NCBI RefSeq assembly: GCF_001545075.1
Contig: NZ_FCOB02000004.1
Location: forward strand, 245,559-309,558
Length of the DNA: 64,000 nt
Source: Caballeronia ptereochthonis
Lineage (GTDB): Bacteria; Pseudomonadota; Gammaproteobacteria; Burkholderiales; Burkholderiaceae
Direction of reading: 5' to 3'
A model generated the notes under the pieces. The model was not told the DNA's origin, made no database searches, and worked only from the letters and a program-made list of their open reading frames with translations. Below, in pieces: positions 17,414 through 26,245 of this stretch. The position numbers and the translations under genes were made by a program. Position 1 is the first letter of the stretch; each line of letters begins with the position of its first letter.

Positions 17414-18697
17414 ATGAAAGGCTTGAAGTCTCTCATCATTACCGCTGCGCTTGCTGCTTCCGGCATCGCAAGCACGACGGCGACAGTTCTCGCCGTCGAA
17501 GCTCCCACGGCATCCGCCGCCCCGGACGAGAACGCAGCGATTCGTCCATTCACGGCTCATTTCTCCGACGCGCAACTCGCCGATCTCAAAAAACGCGTGA
17601 GCGCAACGCGCTGGCCGGATCCGGAGACGGTCTCGGATCGGTCGCAGGGCGCACAGATCGCCAAGCTGCAGGCGCTCGTCAACTACTGGGGCACCGGCTA
17701 CGACTGACGCAAGGCGGAGGCGAAGCTCAATGCGCTGCCTCAATATGTGACCAACATCGATGGGGTCGACATTCATTTCATCTGGGTGCGCTCGAAAAAC
17801 CCGAATGCCTTGCCGCTCATCATGACGCACGGCTGGCCGGGCTCCGTGTTCGAGGAGCTGAAAGTGATCGGACCGCTGACTGATCCGGTGGCCTTCGGCG
17901 GACGCGCCGAGGATTCGTTCGATCTGGTCCTCCCTTCGATGCCGGGCTATGGATTCTCGGGCAAGCCGAAAACGGCCGACTGGACGCCCGATCACATCGC
18001 GCACGCCTGGGACGAACTGATGAAGCGCCTCGGCTATCAGCACTACGTGGCGCAAGGCGGCGACTGGGGCTCGGTGATCGCCGACAAGATGGCCGCGCAA
18101 AGGCCGCCCGGGTTGCTCGGTATTCACGTCAACATGCCGGCGACCGTGCCGCCGGAAATCGCCCGGTCCCTGAAGGCCGGGGACCCGCCGCCGTCCGGGC
18201 TTTCCGACAAGGAAAAAGCCGCATACAAGTCGCTTGCGAATCTGTACACGCGCGGGGGCGGTTACGCTGCCATGATGGTCACGCGTCCGCAGACGTTGGG
18301 CTACGCGCTCGCCGATTCGCCGGTCGGCCAAGCTGCATGGATGTACGACAAATTCGCCGATTGGACGTACAGCGGCGGCGCCCCGGAACGTTCGCTGACC
18401 AAGGACGAGATGCTGGACGACATCACCTTGTACTGGCTGACGAATACGTCGACGTCGGCAGCGCAACTGTACTGGACCAACAACGCCAACAACTTCAATG
18501 CCGTCGACGTCTCGATTCCCGCGGCGGTCACCGTGTTTCCCGGCGAAATCTATCAGGCGCCGCGAAGCTGGGTCGACCGCAGCTATCACAAGCTGATCTA
18601 TTTCAACGAGGTCGACAAGGGCGGACACTTCGCCGCGTGGGAGCAGCCGCAGCTTTTTGCGGAAGAGATTCGATCAGCATTCAGAACCCTGCGCTAG
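17414..18697 (+). pseudogene. Exported epoxide hydrolase broken by an in-frame TGA
   Basis: One reading frame of 428 codons interrupted only by TGA at 17705-17707. The first part encodes a signal peptide and the start of the epoxide hydrolase N-terminal domain (FSDAQLADLKKRVSATRWPDPE). The stop falls exactly where the family has Trp in GYDWRKAEAKLN: here GYD-stop-RKAEAKLNALP. The rest is intact, with HGWPGS (oxyanion hole), GGDWGS containing the nucleophilic Asp, and GGHFAAWEQP containing the catalytic His. A restart at a later codon would lack the export signal. Either this is a recent nonsense mutation (TGG to TGA), a sequencing error, or a readthrough case. Confidence 0.85.
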
Positions 18698-18724
18698 CGC
18701 GACTCACGGACGCATTCGACGAGC

Positions 18725-18748
18725 CCACGTCCGCCGCCGCGGGCGTGG
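18725..18748. terminator. Strong hairpin between convergent genes
   Basis: A ten-pair stem (CCACGTCCGC with GCGGGCGTGG, one T-G wobble) around a four-base loop lies between the ends of the epoxide hydrolase pseudogene and the efflux operon. There is no T-run on either side, so it is at best a weak or bidirectional terminator. Confidence 0.35.
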
Positions 18749-18786
18749 TGCAAAGGTGTCGGACAGCGGGCGCCGGCGAGCCCCCT

Positions 18787-20274
18787 TCAACGCGGCGTCA
18801 GACCGACCGGCGGATCAGCGCGATAGCCGCCGCCAAGCGCCTTCGTCAACGCAATCTCCTGGCTGATCGACTGACCATTGAGCGTGAGCAGCGCGACCTG
18901 TTCCGCGATTACCGGCTGACGCGCTTCGAGCGCCGCGAGCCGGCTCGTCAGTCCGCGTCGATAGTGAGCCTCGACGCTGTCCCTCGTGAACGCAATCGAT
19001 TCGATCCGGCGCTTTTGCAACTCGGTCTCCTCATCGAGCGCCTGCAGACGGCTGCCCGTCTGCGCGACATCGCGCACCGCGTTGAGGACCGCCTGATTGT
19101 ATTGCTCGATGAGCAGGTTGCTGCCTTCGCGCGCGCCGCTCAGGTTCGCGTTGAGCCTGCCGCCGTCGAAGATCGGCAGATACAGGCCGGGAATCAGGTT
19201 GATCTGCTGGCTGGCGTGCGTGAAGAGGTCGCCGAGATGCAGTGCGTCGAAGCCGAAGAACGCCTTGATGTCGAAACTCGGGTAGAACGCCGCCTTCGCT
19301 GCGTCGATCCGGTCGAATGACGCCTCGACATACCAGCGCATGGCCTGCAGGTCCGGACGGCGCGCGAGCAACTCATACGAGAGCGTCGCCGGCAAGGCCG
19401 CCTGCGAGACCGGCAGCGCGACCGGCTCGATGGCGCGCAAGCCCTCGGGACCCGCGCCGACGAGCGCGCGCATCGATTCGCGCAGTTGCCTGACCTGCGC
19501 CTGCGCGGAAGCGAGCTGCCGTTCTATCGCCACCTGTTGCGCGCGCGCTTCTTCGAGCAGCGTGCGGGATTCGAGGCCGCGCGCCGCGCGCGCCTCATGC
19601 GCCTGCACCGCGAACGCCGCGATCTCGTGCGATTCGTTCAATAGCCCGATCAGCCTGTACGTCGTCTGAATCCCGTAGTAAAGCTGCGCAACGTCTGTCG
19701 ATATCTCGAGCTCGACCGCCGACGTCTCCGCGATGCGCGCGTTGCTCACACCGAGCGACGCGGCGATCTGCGCGCGCTGCTTGCCCCAGATGTCGACGTT
19801 CAGGCTCGCGCCCAGCCCGACGATGCCCTCCGTGTACCACGGCCCCGTCAGACCCTGGGCCGGCTCGTTCATGGCGAACGGACCGAGAAATCCGTGGGCG
19901 GAGACATGCTCGCGATCGAGCATCGCCAGCGCGACCACCTGCAGGCTCGATCCGGTTCTGACGAGCTCGACATCCGACTTCGCCTGTGCGACGCGCGTGC
20001 GCGCGATCACCATCGTCGGCGCGTCGACGAGCGCCTGGTCGATGAGCGTATCGAGCTGCGCATCCTGATAGCGCGTCCACCAGCGCGCGGCGGGCCAGCC
20101 GTCGCGCGCGAGATGAATGTCGTTCGCCAGATTGATCTGCTCGGGCGCGATCTCGGCATACGGCGTGCTGTCGTGATGGATCAGCGCGCAGCCCGGCAAC
20201 ACGCACGCCATCCACGCGAGGCACACGATGCGCGGACGCCATCGACGATCGCGCCGGTTCGATCGTGCATTCAT
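18787..20274 (-). CDS. mdtP: Outer-membrane efflux lipoprotein, NodT/OprM family (MdtP-like)
   Basis: A 495-residue outer-membrane factor. The signal peptide ends in a lipobox (VLPGC, Cys at about 29). The typical start of the mature protein follows (INLANDIHLARDGWPAARWW). Two repeated coiled-coil and beta halves are visible, including RVAQAKSDVELVRTGSSLQVV, YYGIQTTYRL, RRPDLQAMRWYVEASFDRIDAAKAAFYPS-type content and PIFDGGRLNANL. These trimeric channels complete a tripartite pump from the inner membrane to the outside. The start overlaps the FUSC gene stop by ATGA. Gene order matches E. coli ytcA-mdtN-mdtO-mdtP, and the symbol is given on synteny plus family. Confidence 0.85.
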   Translation of the reverse strand: MNARSNRRDRRWRPRIVCLAWMACVLPGCALIHHDSTPYAEIAPEQINLANDIHLARDGWPAARWWTRYQDAQLDTLIDQALVDAPTMVIARTRVAQAKSDVELVRTGSSLQVVALAMLDREHVSAHGFLGPFAMNEPAQGLTGPWYTEGIVGLGASLNVDIWGKQRAQIAASLGVSNARIAETSAVELEISTDVAQLYYGIQTTYRLIGLLNESHEIAAFAVQAHEARAARGLESRTLLEEARAQQVAIERQLASAQAQVRQLRESMRALVGAGPEGLRAIEPVALPVSQAALPATLSYELLARRPDLQAMRWYVEASFDRIDAAKAAFYPSFDIKAFFGFDALHLGDLFTHASQQINLIPGLYLPIFDGGRLNANLSGAREGSNLLIEQYNQAVLNAVRDVAQTGSRLQALDEETELQKRRIESIAFTRDSVEAHYRRGLTSRLAALEARQPVIAEQVALLTLNGQSISQEIALTKALGGGYRADPPVGLTPR

Positions 20275-22385
20275 GTTCGTATCGCCTCCGATGGAGACGC
20301 GGCGACCGGACTCTCGACGCGCCAGTCGGGCAACGCCGCGACCTGCCGCAGCAGCTCGTCCGCTGCGGTAATGAGCGCCGCGTCGCCGGGCCCGGCCGGC
20401 TGCGCCGCGATGCCGGCGCGGTGAGGCGCAAGGGCGGCGGGCGCATGGGCCGCGGGTTGATCGGCAGCGAGACCGTCCGCGTATCGTCCGAGTTCGGCGG
20501 CGGCCAGTTCCTGCGTCGAGCCCACGACATCGACCGCCTGCGGGCTCGACGATCCCGCCTGCGCCGCCAGCGCGTTGCGCAGCGCATCGCCCGCCAGCAT
20601 GATCTCGCGCGCCTGCGCAAGAACCGTCTGTGCGCGCAGCGTCAAATGCACCTGCTCGCCTTCCTGCCAGCCAGGCTCGAGCGCGACGCGCGAAAGCGTC
20701 GCCTCGGCATCGGCGAGCACGGCCCACGCCTGCAGCTGGCGCTGCGCATAGGGCAGCTCGTCGTGGCTTCCCGCGCCCGCCTGCGGCGCATGAAGCTGCG
20801 CGGCGATCGCGCGCAGAAGGGTTGCGAGCTTCTGCCGCAGCACGTCGCTCTCGCCTTCGCGCCAGAACGACATCTGCACGAAGGTCGCCACGCCGACGCC
20901 GAGCAGAATGCCCACCAGGCGGTCGCGGATTTCGGTGAGGTTGATCGTCGGACCAAAGCGTTCGAGCAACGCCAGCGAGAAGGTGAACACGAGCTGGATG
21001 CCCGCGTAGCCGATCCGCTCCGACCCCGCGGATATCCACGAGCCGAACGCGATCACCGGCAGCGTCATCAGCAGCAGACCAACGACATCGTCGAGGTGCG
21101 GAACGACGAACACGACCATGAAAAGCGCCAGCGCGCTGCCGATGACCGCCCCGGCGACCCGCAGCAACGCGCGCTGCGTCGACGCGCCGAGACTCGGCAG
21201 CGCGACGATCACGCAGGTCAGCATGATCGTGTGGACGCCCTGCCAGTCGGCGGCGTTATAGAACACGTAGCAGATCAGCACGGCGAGCAGCGTCTTCAGC
21301 GAGAAGCGCATGTAGGCGGGATTGGTCCACGCGTCGGGCGCGACCATCGGCTCGCTCGCGGGCGGCGTGCCGGGCTCCGCGCCGCTCGCGACGAGATCGG
21401 CGTATGCATGCAACGCCCGCTGCACTTCGCCCGCTCCGGGGATCGCGTCGGCGGCGGCGCGTTCGTCCGGCGCCACCGTGGCTACATGGCGATAGCGCTC
21501 GCCCGACATCACCGATTCATCGAGCGCGCGGACGTTCGCGCGCAGCTCGCGCAACATCGCGAGCTGCGCCTGCGATGCGCGCGGCCATGCGTCGGGCAAG
21601 TCGCTTGCACCGCGATAAAGACGCGAGACCGTCGCGATGCATGCAAGCTGCAACGCCTGATGCTCGCGATAGTGCGCATCGCGCATCGTCGTGAAGCGCA
21701 GCAGCTTCTGCAGCGTGAGCGCGCCTTGCTGGACGGCCGCGAGCGTGACCGGCGCGGCGTCCGCGGCGCCGTCGATCAGTCGTGTGAGCCGCGCATCCAG
21801 CGCCGCGAGTTGCCGGTGCATTTCCGCGTCGAGCTGCAACCTCGGCTCGGCGGGCAACAGCAGCGTATTGACCACGAGCGTCAGCGCAATCGGATAATTG
21901 ACGGCGACCCACACCCAGAGAACGGCGCGGATCAGCAGCTCGGCCTGATCGGTCCGGTCGACGAAGCTCTGCACGTAGATCACGACGATGGCGACGACGA
22001 AGAACACCACGCCGATCCTGAGCACGCGAAGCAGATACACGCTGATGAAGAACAGCACACTCGCAGCGACGATGCGCAGCAACGGATAGTCGAAGGTAAA
22101 CTTCAAAAGCAGAATCGACAGTCCGATGGCGAGCGTCGATCCGACGATGAACATCACGCCGACGAGCCGCGTGATCACGACGTTCGACTGCGTGGCGTAG
22201 AACACGACCAGCAAGGAGAGCGCGAGCTCCGGCACTTGAAGCGCCATGGACGCGACGATCGCGATCGCGCTCGTCAGCATGCAGCGCAACATCACATTGA
22301 CGCGGCCGGGGAAAGGCGCGAGCTCGCGCCTCAGGAAGCGGCCGGAGTCGCGCAACGCGGCAGGCAGGTAGTCGGCGGCGGCCAT
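20271..22385 (-). CDS. mdtO: FUSC-family inner-membrane transport protein (MdtO-like)
   Basis: A 704-residue membrane protein. An N-terminal bundle of about six helices (MLTSAIAIVASMAL ... LRIGVVFFVVAIVVIYV) is followed by a soluble segment and a second bundle (FSLKTLLAVLICYVFYNAADWQGVHTIM ... VIGSALALFMVVFVV). A long cytoplasmic tail closes it. This double arrangement is that of the FUSC/aromatic-acid exporter family, where AaeB and MdtO belong. It is likely the inner-membrane pump of a tripartite exporter for aromatic or drug-like compounds. It begins nine bases after the adaptor gene and overlaps the outer-membrane factor. Confidence 0.85.
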   Translation of the reverse strand: MAAADYLPAALRDSGRFLRRELAPFPGRVNVMLRCMLTSAIAIVASMALQVPELALSLLVVFYATQSNVVITRLVGVMFIVGSTLAIGLSILLLKFTFDYPLLRIVAASVLFFISVYLLRVLRIGVVFFVVAIVVIYVQSFVDRTDQAELLIRAVLWVWVAVNYPIALTLVVNTLLLPAEPRLQLDAEMHRQLAALDARLTRLIDGAADAAPVTLAAVQQGALTLQKLLRFTTMRDAHYREHQALQLACIATVSRLYRGASDLPDAWPRASQAQLAMLRELRANVRALDESVMSGERYRHVATVAPDERAAADAIPGAGEVQRALHAYADLVASGAEPGTPPASEPMVAPDAWTNPAYMRFSLKTLLAVLICYVFYNAADWQGVHTIMLTCVIVALPSLGASTQRALLRVAGAVIGSALALFMVVFVVPHLDDVVGLLLMTLPVIAFGSWISAGSERIGYAGIQLVFTFSLALLERFGPTINLTEIRDRLVGILLGVGVATFVQMSFWREGESDVLRQKLATLLRAIAAQLHAPQAGAGSHDELPYAQRQLQAWAVLADAEATLSRVALEPGWQEGEQVHLTLRAQTVLAQAREIMLAGDALRNALAAQAGSSSPQAVDVVGSTQELAAAELGRYADGLAADQPAAHAPAALAPHRAGIAAQPAGPGDAALITAADELLRQVAALPDWRVESPVAASPSEAIRT

Positions 22386-22394
22386 GGGCGCCCC

Positions 22395-23453
22395 TCAACG
22401 GCGATCGCCGCCGGCGCCGCGCGCGGGCTCCAGCACGGCCACCGCCGACGTGCCGACGCGAAAGCGCTCCGGGTCCGGATTGTCGACGCGGATCTTCACC
22501 GGGAACCGCTGCGATACGTGAACCCAGTTCAGCGTGCGTTGAATCCGCGGCAAGCCGCCCGGCAACGCGAGTCCGCCCTCGTCGGGCGCGACGCCATAGC
22601 TGACGGAATCGACGCTTCCGCGGTAGCGGCGCGCCGTATCGCTCATCAGGTAGACGGTGGCGGGCGTCCCTGCCCTCACGCCCTCGAGCTCCGTCTCGCG
22701 GAAGTTCGCAACCACGTACCAGCGACGCGTATCGATCAACGTGAAAACGGGCTTGAGCGCCGACGCATATTGTCCCGTCGAGGTCTTCAGCGACACGATG
22801 CGCCCGTCGAACGGCGCCCGCACGGTCGCGTATTCCAGCTGCAGCTCGGCGATTGCGATTTCCGCCATGACGACGGCGCGTTGCGCGACCAGCGCGTCGA
22901 CGCCGCTCACGGCCGCCGCCGCCTGCTGCGCCTGCAGTTGCGCAGCGCTGAGCTCGGCCTGCGTGGCGCGTTGCGAGGTGCGCGCGCGGTCGACGTCCTC
23001 CGCCGACACGTATCCCTGCGACAGCAGCGGCTCCATGCGGCGCAGGGTATCGGAAGCCTGATTCGCCGCGGCTCGCGCACGCTCGACGGCGGCGCGCACC
23101 GACTGCGCGTTGTACTGCTGCGCGTTGACCGTGCGCTGCGTGAGCTCGATCTGGCGGTCGAGCGCGACGAGCGACGCCTTGCCTCGCGTGAGCGCATCCT
23201 GATACGGACGCGGATCGATCTGAAACAGCAGGTCGCCCTGCCTCACCGCCTGATTGTCGTGCACGGCCAGCTCGACAATACGTCCGTTGACCTCAGGAAC
23301 GACGTCGATCGTGTCCGCATAGACGTAGGCGTCGTCGGTGCGCGGTGCGCGATCCAGCTGGCGGATGACGAAGAACAGCAGCAGCAGCGCCGCCAGGATC
23401 AGTATGATGGCCGGCCATGGATTCTTTTTTGTCTTGCTGACAGTCGTCGCCAT
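22395..23453 (-). CDS. mdtN: HlyD/EmrA-type membrane fusion protein (MdtN-like)
   Basis: A 352-residue periplasmic adaptor. One N-terminal anchor helix (PAIILILAALLLLFFVI) precedes the first lipoyl half (AYVYADTIDVVPEVNGRI, DNQAVRQGDLLFQIDPR). A coiled-coil hairpin of about 120 residues comes next, then the second lipoyl half (YATVRAPFDGRIVSLKTSTGQYA) and the beta-barrel (WYVVANFRETELEGV). It would bridge the FUSC pump and the outer-membrane channel. It lies between the YtcA-like lipoprotein and the FUSC gene in a leftward operon with short spacers. Confidence 0.88.
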   Translation of the reverse strand: MATTVSKTKKNPWPAIILILAALLLLFFVIRQLDRAPRTDDAYVYADTIDVVPEVNGRIVELAVHDNQAVRQGDLLFQIDPRPYQDALTRGKASLVALDRQIELTQRTVNAQQYNAQSVRAAVERARAAANQASDTLRRMEPLLSQGYVSAEDVDRARTSQRATQAELSAAQLQAQQAAAAVSGVDALVAQRAVVMAEIAIAELQLEYATVRAPFDGRIVSLKTSTGQYASALKPVFTLIDTRRWYVVANFRETELEGVRAGTPATVYLMSDTARRYRGSVDSVSYGVAPDEGGLALPGGLPRIQRTLNWVHVSQRFPVKIRVDNPDPERFRVGTSAVAVLEPARGAGGDRR

Positions 23454-23472
23454 TGCACCACCTGATGGAGAT

Positions 23473-23757
23473 TCAATGTTGGAACAGCACCAACCAGACA
23501 GCGAGTGAAAGCAATGTAACGGTTGCAGGAACCACCAGGGCCGAAGGCCATAACAGATTGCTGGCCTTCAATCGACTCAATACCAGATAGAGGATGACTG
23601 TGAGCGCCACGCCTGCGACGATGCAGAACAGCCAGTCCGGGAAGTACGCGCCGAGCACGCTGATCGACGGCGCATAGGCGCAACCCGAGACAAGGATACT
23701 GGCGAGCGCCGCAACGCCGGCTGCGCGCTTCGAGCATTCGACTCTGACGAGTGGCAT
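23473..23757 (-). CDS. ytcA: YtcA-family small lipoprotein
   Basis: A 94-residue protein with a lipobox (ASILVSGC) and two hydrophobic helices behind it (DWLFCIVAGVALTVILYLVL and LLWPSALVVPATVTLLSLAVW). This is the size and topology of the YtcA family, which is found as the first gene of mdtNOP-type efflux operons in enterobacteria. Here it is also the first gene, with 19 bases to the adaptor gene. Its role in the pump is unknown; a small accessory subunit is likely. Confidence 0.8.
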   Translation of the reverse strand: MPLVRVECSKRAAGVAALASILVSGCAYAPSISVLGAYFPDWLFCIVAGVALTVILYLVLSRLKASNLLWPSALVVPATVTLLSLAVWLVLFQH

Positions 23758-23836
23758 GGGTTCGCTCCAAAGTCGTACGTCCGGGGAGGGTCACGGTCCT
23801 TTCCATCCGCCCTCGATCGAAATGACGTCCTGGTTT

Positions 23837-24223
23837 CTAGCGCGGCAGCAGTCCTGCTCGGTGGGCCGCCGCCTGGATCCCGTAAACAGCCGAGGCCGTG
23901 ATGACGCCCGTCATCAACGCGCCCAGCAATCCGAGCAGCACCGCTATGATGCGACCGAGCGTCGTGGTGGGCACGACGTCGCCATAACCGATTGTCAGCG
24001 CAGTCACCGCGCAGAAGTAGAACGTCTCGCCCATCGATGACCGCGTTCGCGTGGCGGTATTGACGGCCCCTCCACCGTAATACATGCCCACCGACAAGAT
24101 CAGGAAGACCACCAGCAGAATCGCCAGAATGCCGCGCAGATGCCAGAGAACCTTGGCGGTCTCCCCGACCGCGTTGCGCGGTGAGATCCGGGCGTGATCA
24201 ACGTCCCCGGTGCGCTCGTCCAT
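23837..24223 (-). CDS. Two-helix potassium channel family protein
   Basis: A 128-residue membrane protein. Transmembrane segment 1 (GILAILLVVFLILSVGMYYGG) is followed by a pore helix and the selectivity filter TIGYGD, then transmembrane segment 2 (IIAVLLGLLGALMTGVITASAVYG). This is the minimal Kch/KcsA layout with no regulatory RCK domain. GAGG lies eight bases before the ATG. It would form a tetrameric K+ pore in the inner membrane. It is transcribed leftwards in the same direction as the NnrU gene but over 100 bases away, so co-transcription is uncertain. Confidence 0.88.
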   Translation of the reverse strand: MDERTGDVDHARISPRNAVGETAKVLWHLRGILAILLVVFLILSVGMYYGGGAVNTATRTRSSMGETFYFCAVTALTIGYGDVVPTTTLGRIIAVLLGLLGALMTGVITASAVYGIQAAAHRAGLLPR

Positions 24224-24335
24224 GTCGTGAACCTCGCGAACTGTCTGGGCGTTTCGTTGGAAGGCACTGGACAGATAGTACTCTCCAGCCAGACGAATCG
24301 TCGTCGACAGCGAACGCGAGTCCGGATCGGGTCAA

Positions 24336-24911
24336 TCAGGGAATCGGCGATACACCGATCAGATGGGCGTGACCCCACAGCAACATGAATGCGTACAAGC
24401 CCAATCCGCCGACTACGACGATCACATCGTTCATCGCCGAAGCCGGCGCACCCGGCACCGGCCGCACATGTGCACGACGACCGACCGAGATCAGGTCCGC
24501 CACCGCCCAGACGAGGAAAGCGCCGAACAGCAATACGTCGTTCAGCGTTCCGTTGGTGATCAGGTGCGATAGCGCCCACAGGATGACGGCCAGCAGCATG
24601 GGATGCCGGGACAGGTGCCTGACGCGGCCCGGGAAGTACGCGGCGATCAATAGAGGAAAGACGGGCACCATGAGCAGCAAGGCGAGGTGCCGCAACGCGA
24701 TCGGCGGCACGTAGACCAGCACCGGTGCGTGCCGAACGATGCCATAGCCGTAGAGCATCGCGACGAAGCCCGCGATCGACACGAGCGAAAAAAGTCCTTT
24801 CCACCGGCCGTCGCCCAATCGGCCGACCTGCGCATCCCGCCAGCGCGGCGCGACGATCGATATGGAGTGGACGCCAAAGAACACGATGAGACCCAGCGCG
24901 AAGATTAGCAT
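24336..24911 (-). CDS. NnrU-family membrane protein
   Basis: A 191-residue protein with five or six transmembrane helices. It opens LIFALGLIVFFGVHSISI and contains RHPMLLAVILWALSHLITNG, the histidine-rich central motif of the NnrU family (RHP ... SHL.TNG), and ends WGHAHLIGVSPIP. NnrU is linked to nitrite and nitric-oxide reduction in denitrifiers, and relatives include the isoprenoid-modifying MSMEG/15-cis-zeta-carotene isomerase group. No denitrification gene is nearby. Its start is only ten bases from an operator-like inverted repeat and faces a divergent TetR gene, so it is probably the target of that repressor. Confidence 0.82.
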   Translation of the reverse strand: MLIFALGLIVFFGVHSISIVAPRWRDAQVGRLGDGRWKGLFSLVSIAGFVAMLYGYGIVRHAPVLVYVPPIALRHLALLLMVPVFPLLIAAYFPGRVRHLSRHPMLLAVILWALSHLITNGTLNDVLLFGAFLVWAVADLISVGRRAHVRPVPGAPASAMNDVIVVVGGLGLYAFMLLWGHAHLIGVSPIP

Positions 24912-24920
24912 CGGTAGAAA

Positions 24921-24993
24921 ATATTGACAGTGACAACATCAAGATTAGATACCCGTCCAGTCTTCGTCAAGCTAAAATTGACGCTGTCAATAT
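24921..24993. promoter_or_regulatory. Operator-like inverted repeats between NnrU and TetR genes
   Basis: ATATTGACAG at 24921-24930 is repeated in inverted form as CTGTCAATAT at 24984-24993. The right copy lies in a perfect palindrome, TTGACGCTGTCAA (24979-24991), and the left copy in a related site, TTGACAGTGACAA (24924-24936). On the minus strand a TTGACG hexamer (24965-24970) could serve NnrU. Two sites flanking both promoters is the usual pattern for a TetR autoregulator that also represses its divergent neighbour. Confidence 0.6.
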
Positions 24994-25006
24994 AGAGACG
25001 GTACGG

Positions 25007-25660
25007 ATGGGAACCAGAAAAACAGGCAAGCCGGCATTGGCAGATACGGCCAGGCGCCCCTACCATCATGGCGCGTTGCGTGAAGCCCTGCTGGAAGGCG
25101 CCGAGCGGATCCTCGCTCGCGAGGGTATCGATGGACTGACGCTGCGAGCTGCCGCGCGCGAGGCTGGCGCCTCTCACGCCGCGCCGAAAAATCACTTCGA
25201 CAATGTGGCCGGACTGCTCAGCGAGCTGGCAGCCGTCGGCTTTCGACGCTTTCAGCGCTGCCTGCTCGACGCGGCTGCCGCAGCAGACACGCCGGAGGCC
25301 CGGCTGGCTGCGCTGGGGCGTGCCTACGTCGAGTTCGCGACGCGGTTTCCCGGTTTGTTTCTGCTCATGTTCCGCAGCGAACGACTCGACCTCGAACGGC
25401 CCAATCTGCGCGAAGCGATGAATGCGGCGGCGTCGGTGCTGCGCGAAGCGGTCGGGGCGCAACCAGGTCCCGATGCGACGTTGCCGGTCGACGCAGCCGC
25501 GCGCCTGATGACGGCGTGGTCGCTCGTCCACGGCTTCGCGATGCTGAAGATCGATGGGCGACTCGACCCCATCGTCCGCAGCCTGCCCGGAGGCATGGAC
25601 GCGATGGCGCTGCTCGACGTGATTCTCAATGCGGGCGGCGGCCAATTGAGAAGTACCTGA
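25007..25660 (+). CDS. TetR/AcrR-family transcriptional regulator
   Basis: A 217-residue regulator. The N-terminal helix-turn-helix is clear: HHGALREALLEGAERILARE, then LTLRAAAREAGASHAAPKNHF, with the recognition helix ending in the family F/Y-x-H-F type motif. The C-terminal ligand domain is helical (LAALGRAYVEFATRFPGLFLLMF), like the TetR_C_33 group. It is divergent from NnrU, and the 95-base gap holds paired TTGAC-N3-GTCAA sites. The ligand is unknown. It is 57 bases upstream of the convergent end of the Ehr-type operon. Confidence 0.9.
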   Translation: MGTRKTGKPALADTARRPYHHGALREALLEGAERILAREGIDGLTLRAAAREAGASHAAPKNHFDNVAGLLSELAAVGFRRFQRCLLDAAAAADTPEARLAALGRAYVEFATRFPGLFLLMFRSERLDLERPNLREAMNAAASVLREAVGAQPGPDATLPVDAAARLMTAWSLVHGFAMLKIDGRLDPIVRSLPGGMDAMALLDVILNAGGGQLRST

Positions 25661-25717
25661 GCCTGCGCGGGACGGACGTGATTCCCGCGGCGGCGGTTCG
25701 TGGCTCACCGCCGGCGA

Positions 25718-26245
25718 TCACGGCGCGAGCACCGCGCGTTTCACACGGAGCGCGGCGAGAATGCCTCTCAGGATATCGATGGGGGGCGGCGGACAACCCG
25801 GTATCGTGACGTCGACAGGAAGCAGTTTCGAGATCGGTCCGCACACGGCATAGCTTTCCTTGAACATGCCACCGGTGCAGGCGCACTCGCCCACTGCGAC
25901 CACCAGCTTCGGATGGGGCGTCGCTTCGTATGCCCGCCGCACCGCTTCGTTCATGTTCAGCGTCAGCGGGCCGGTGACCAGCAGCATGTCGGCATGGCGG
26001 GGACTCGCGACGAACTTGATCCCGAGACCTTCGATGTTGTAGTACGGGTTGTTGAGCGCGTGTATCTCCAGCTCGCACCCGTTGCAGGAGCCCGCGTCGA
26101 TCTCGCGAATGCACAGCGCCCGGCCTAATACGTCGAGTATGTCCTGCTGGATCTGCTGGCTTTCGGTACGCCATGCGTCATCGCTTTCTGGCACGCGCCT
26201 GTCCGGCGCGCCGGTTGTCGCGATCCGTTTGATGAGTTGCCACAT
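25718..26245 (-). CDS. Ehr-type complex small subunit, HyfI/HycG (NuoB-like)
   Basis: A 175-residue protein of the NuoB/HycG family. Cysteines for one 4Fe-4S cluster are all present: DAGSCNGCELEI, GECACTGG, and PGCPPPP. The core of the family (YYNIEGLGIKFV, DMLLVTGPLT) is intact, so the proximal cluster should be built. It is read from the ATG giving MWQLIKRIA, overlapping the large-subunit stop (TAATG). In hydrogenases it passes electrons to or from the Ni-Fe site in the large subunit, but the partner here lacks that site. It is the last gene of the six-gene operon. Confidence 0.88.
   Translation of the reverse strand: MWQLIKRIATTGAPDRRVPESDDAWRTESQQIQQDILDVLGRALCIREIDAGSCNGCELEIHALNNPYYNIEGLGIKFVASPRHADMLLVTGPLTLNMNEAVRRAYEATPHPKLVVAVGECACTGGMFKESYAVCGPISKLLPVDVTIPGCPPPPIDILRGILAALRVKRAVLAP

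Noticed and set aside
17705..17707. TGA as selenocysteine in the epoxide hydrolase
   Set aside because: The family residue is Trp, not Cys, at this place, and no SECIS-like hairpin directly after the codon was seen; a nonsense change is simpler.
20265..23465. A 1066-codon open frame on the plus strand, antisense to the efflux operon
   Set aside because: It is a by-product of high GC third positions in the minus-strand genes; its protein is Arg/His/Gln-rich with no domain, while the minus strand encodes clear mdtNOP-type proteins.
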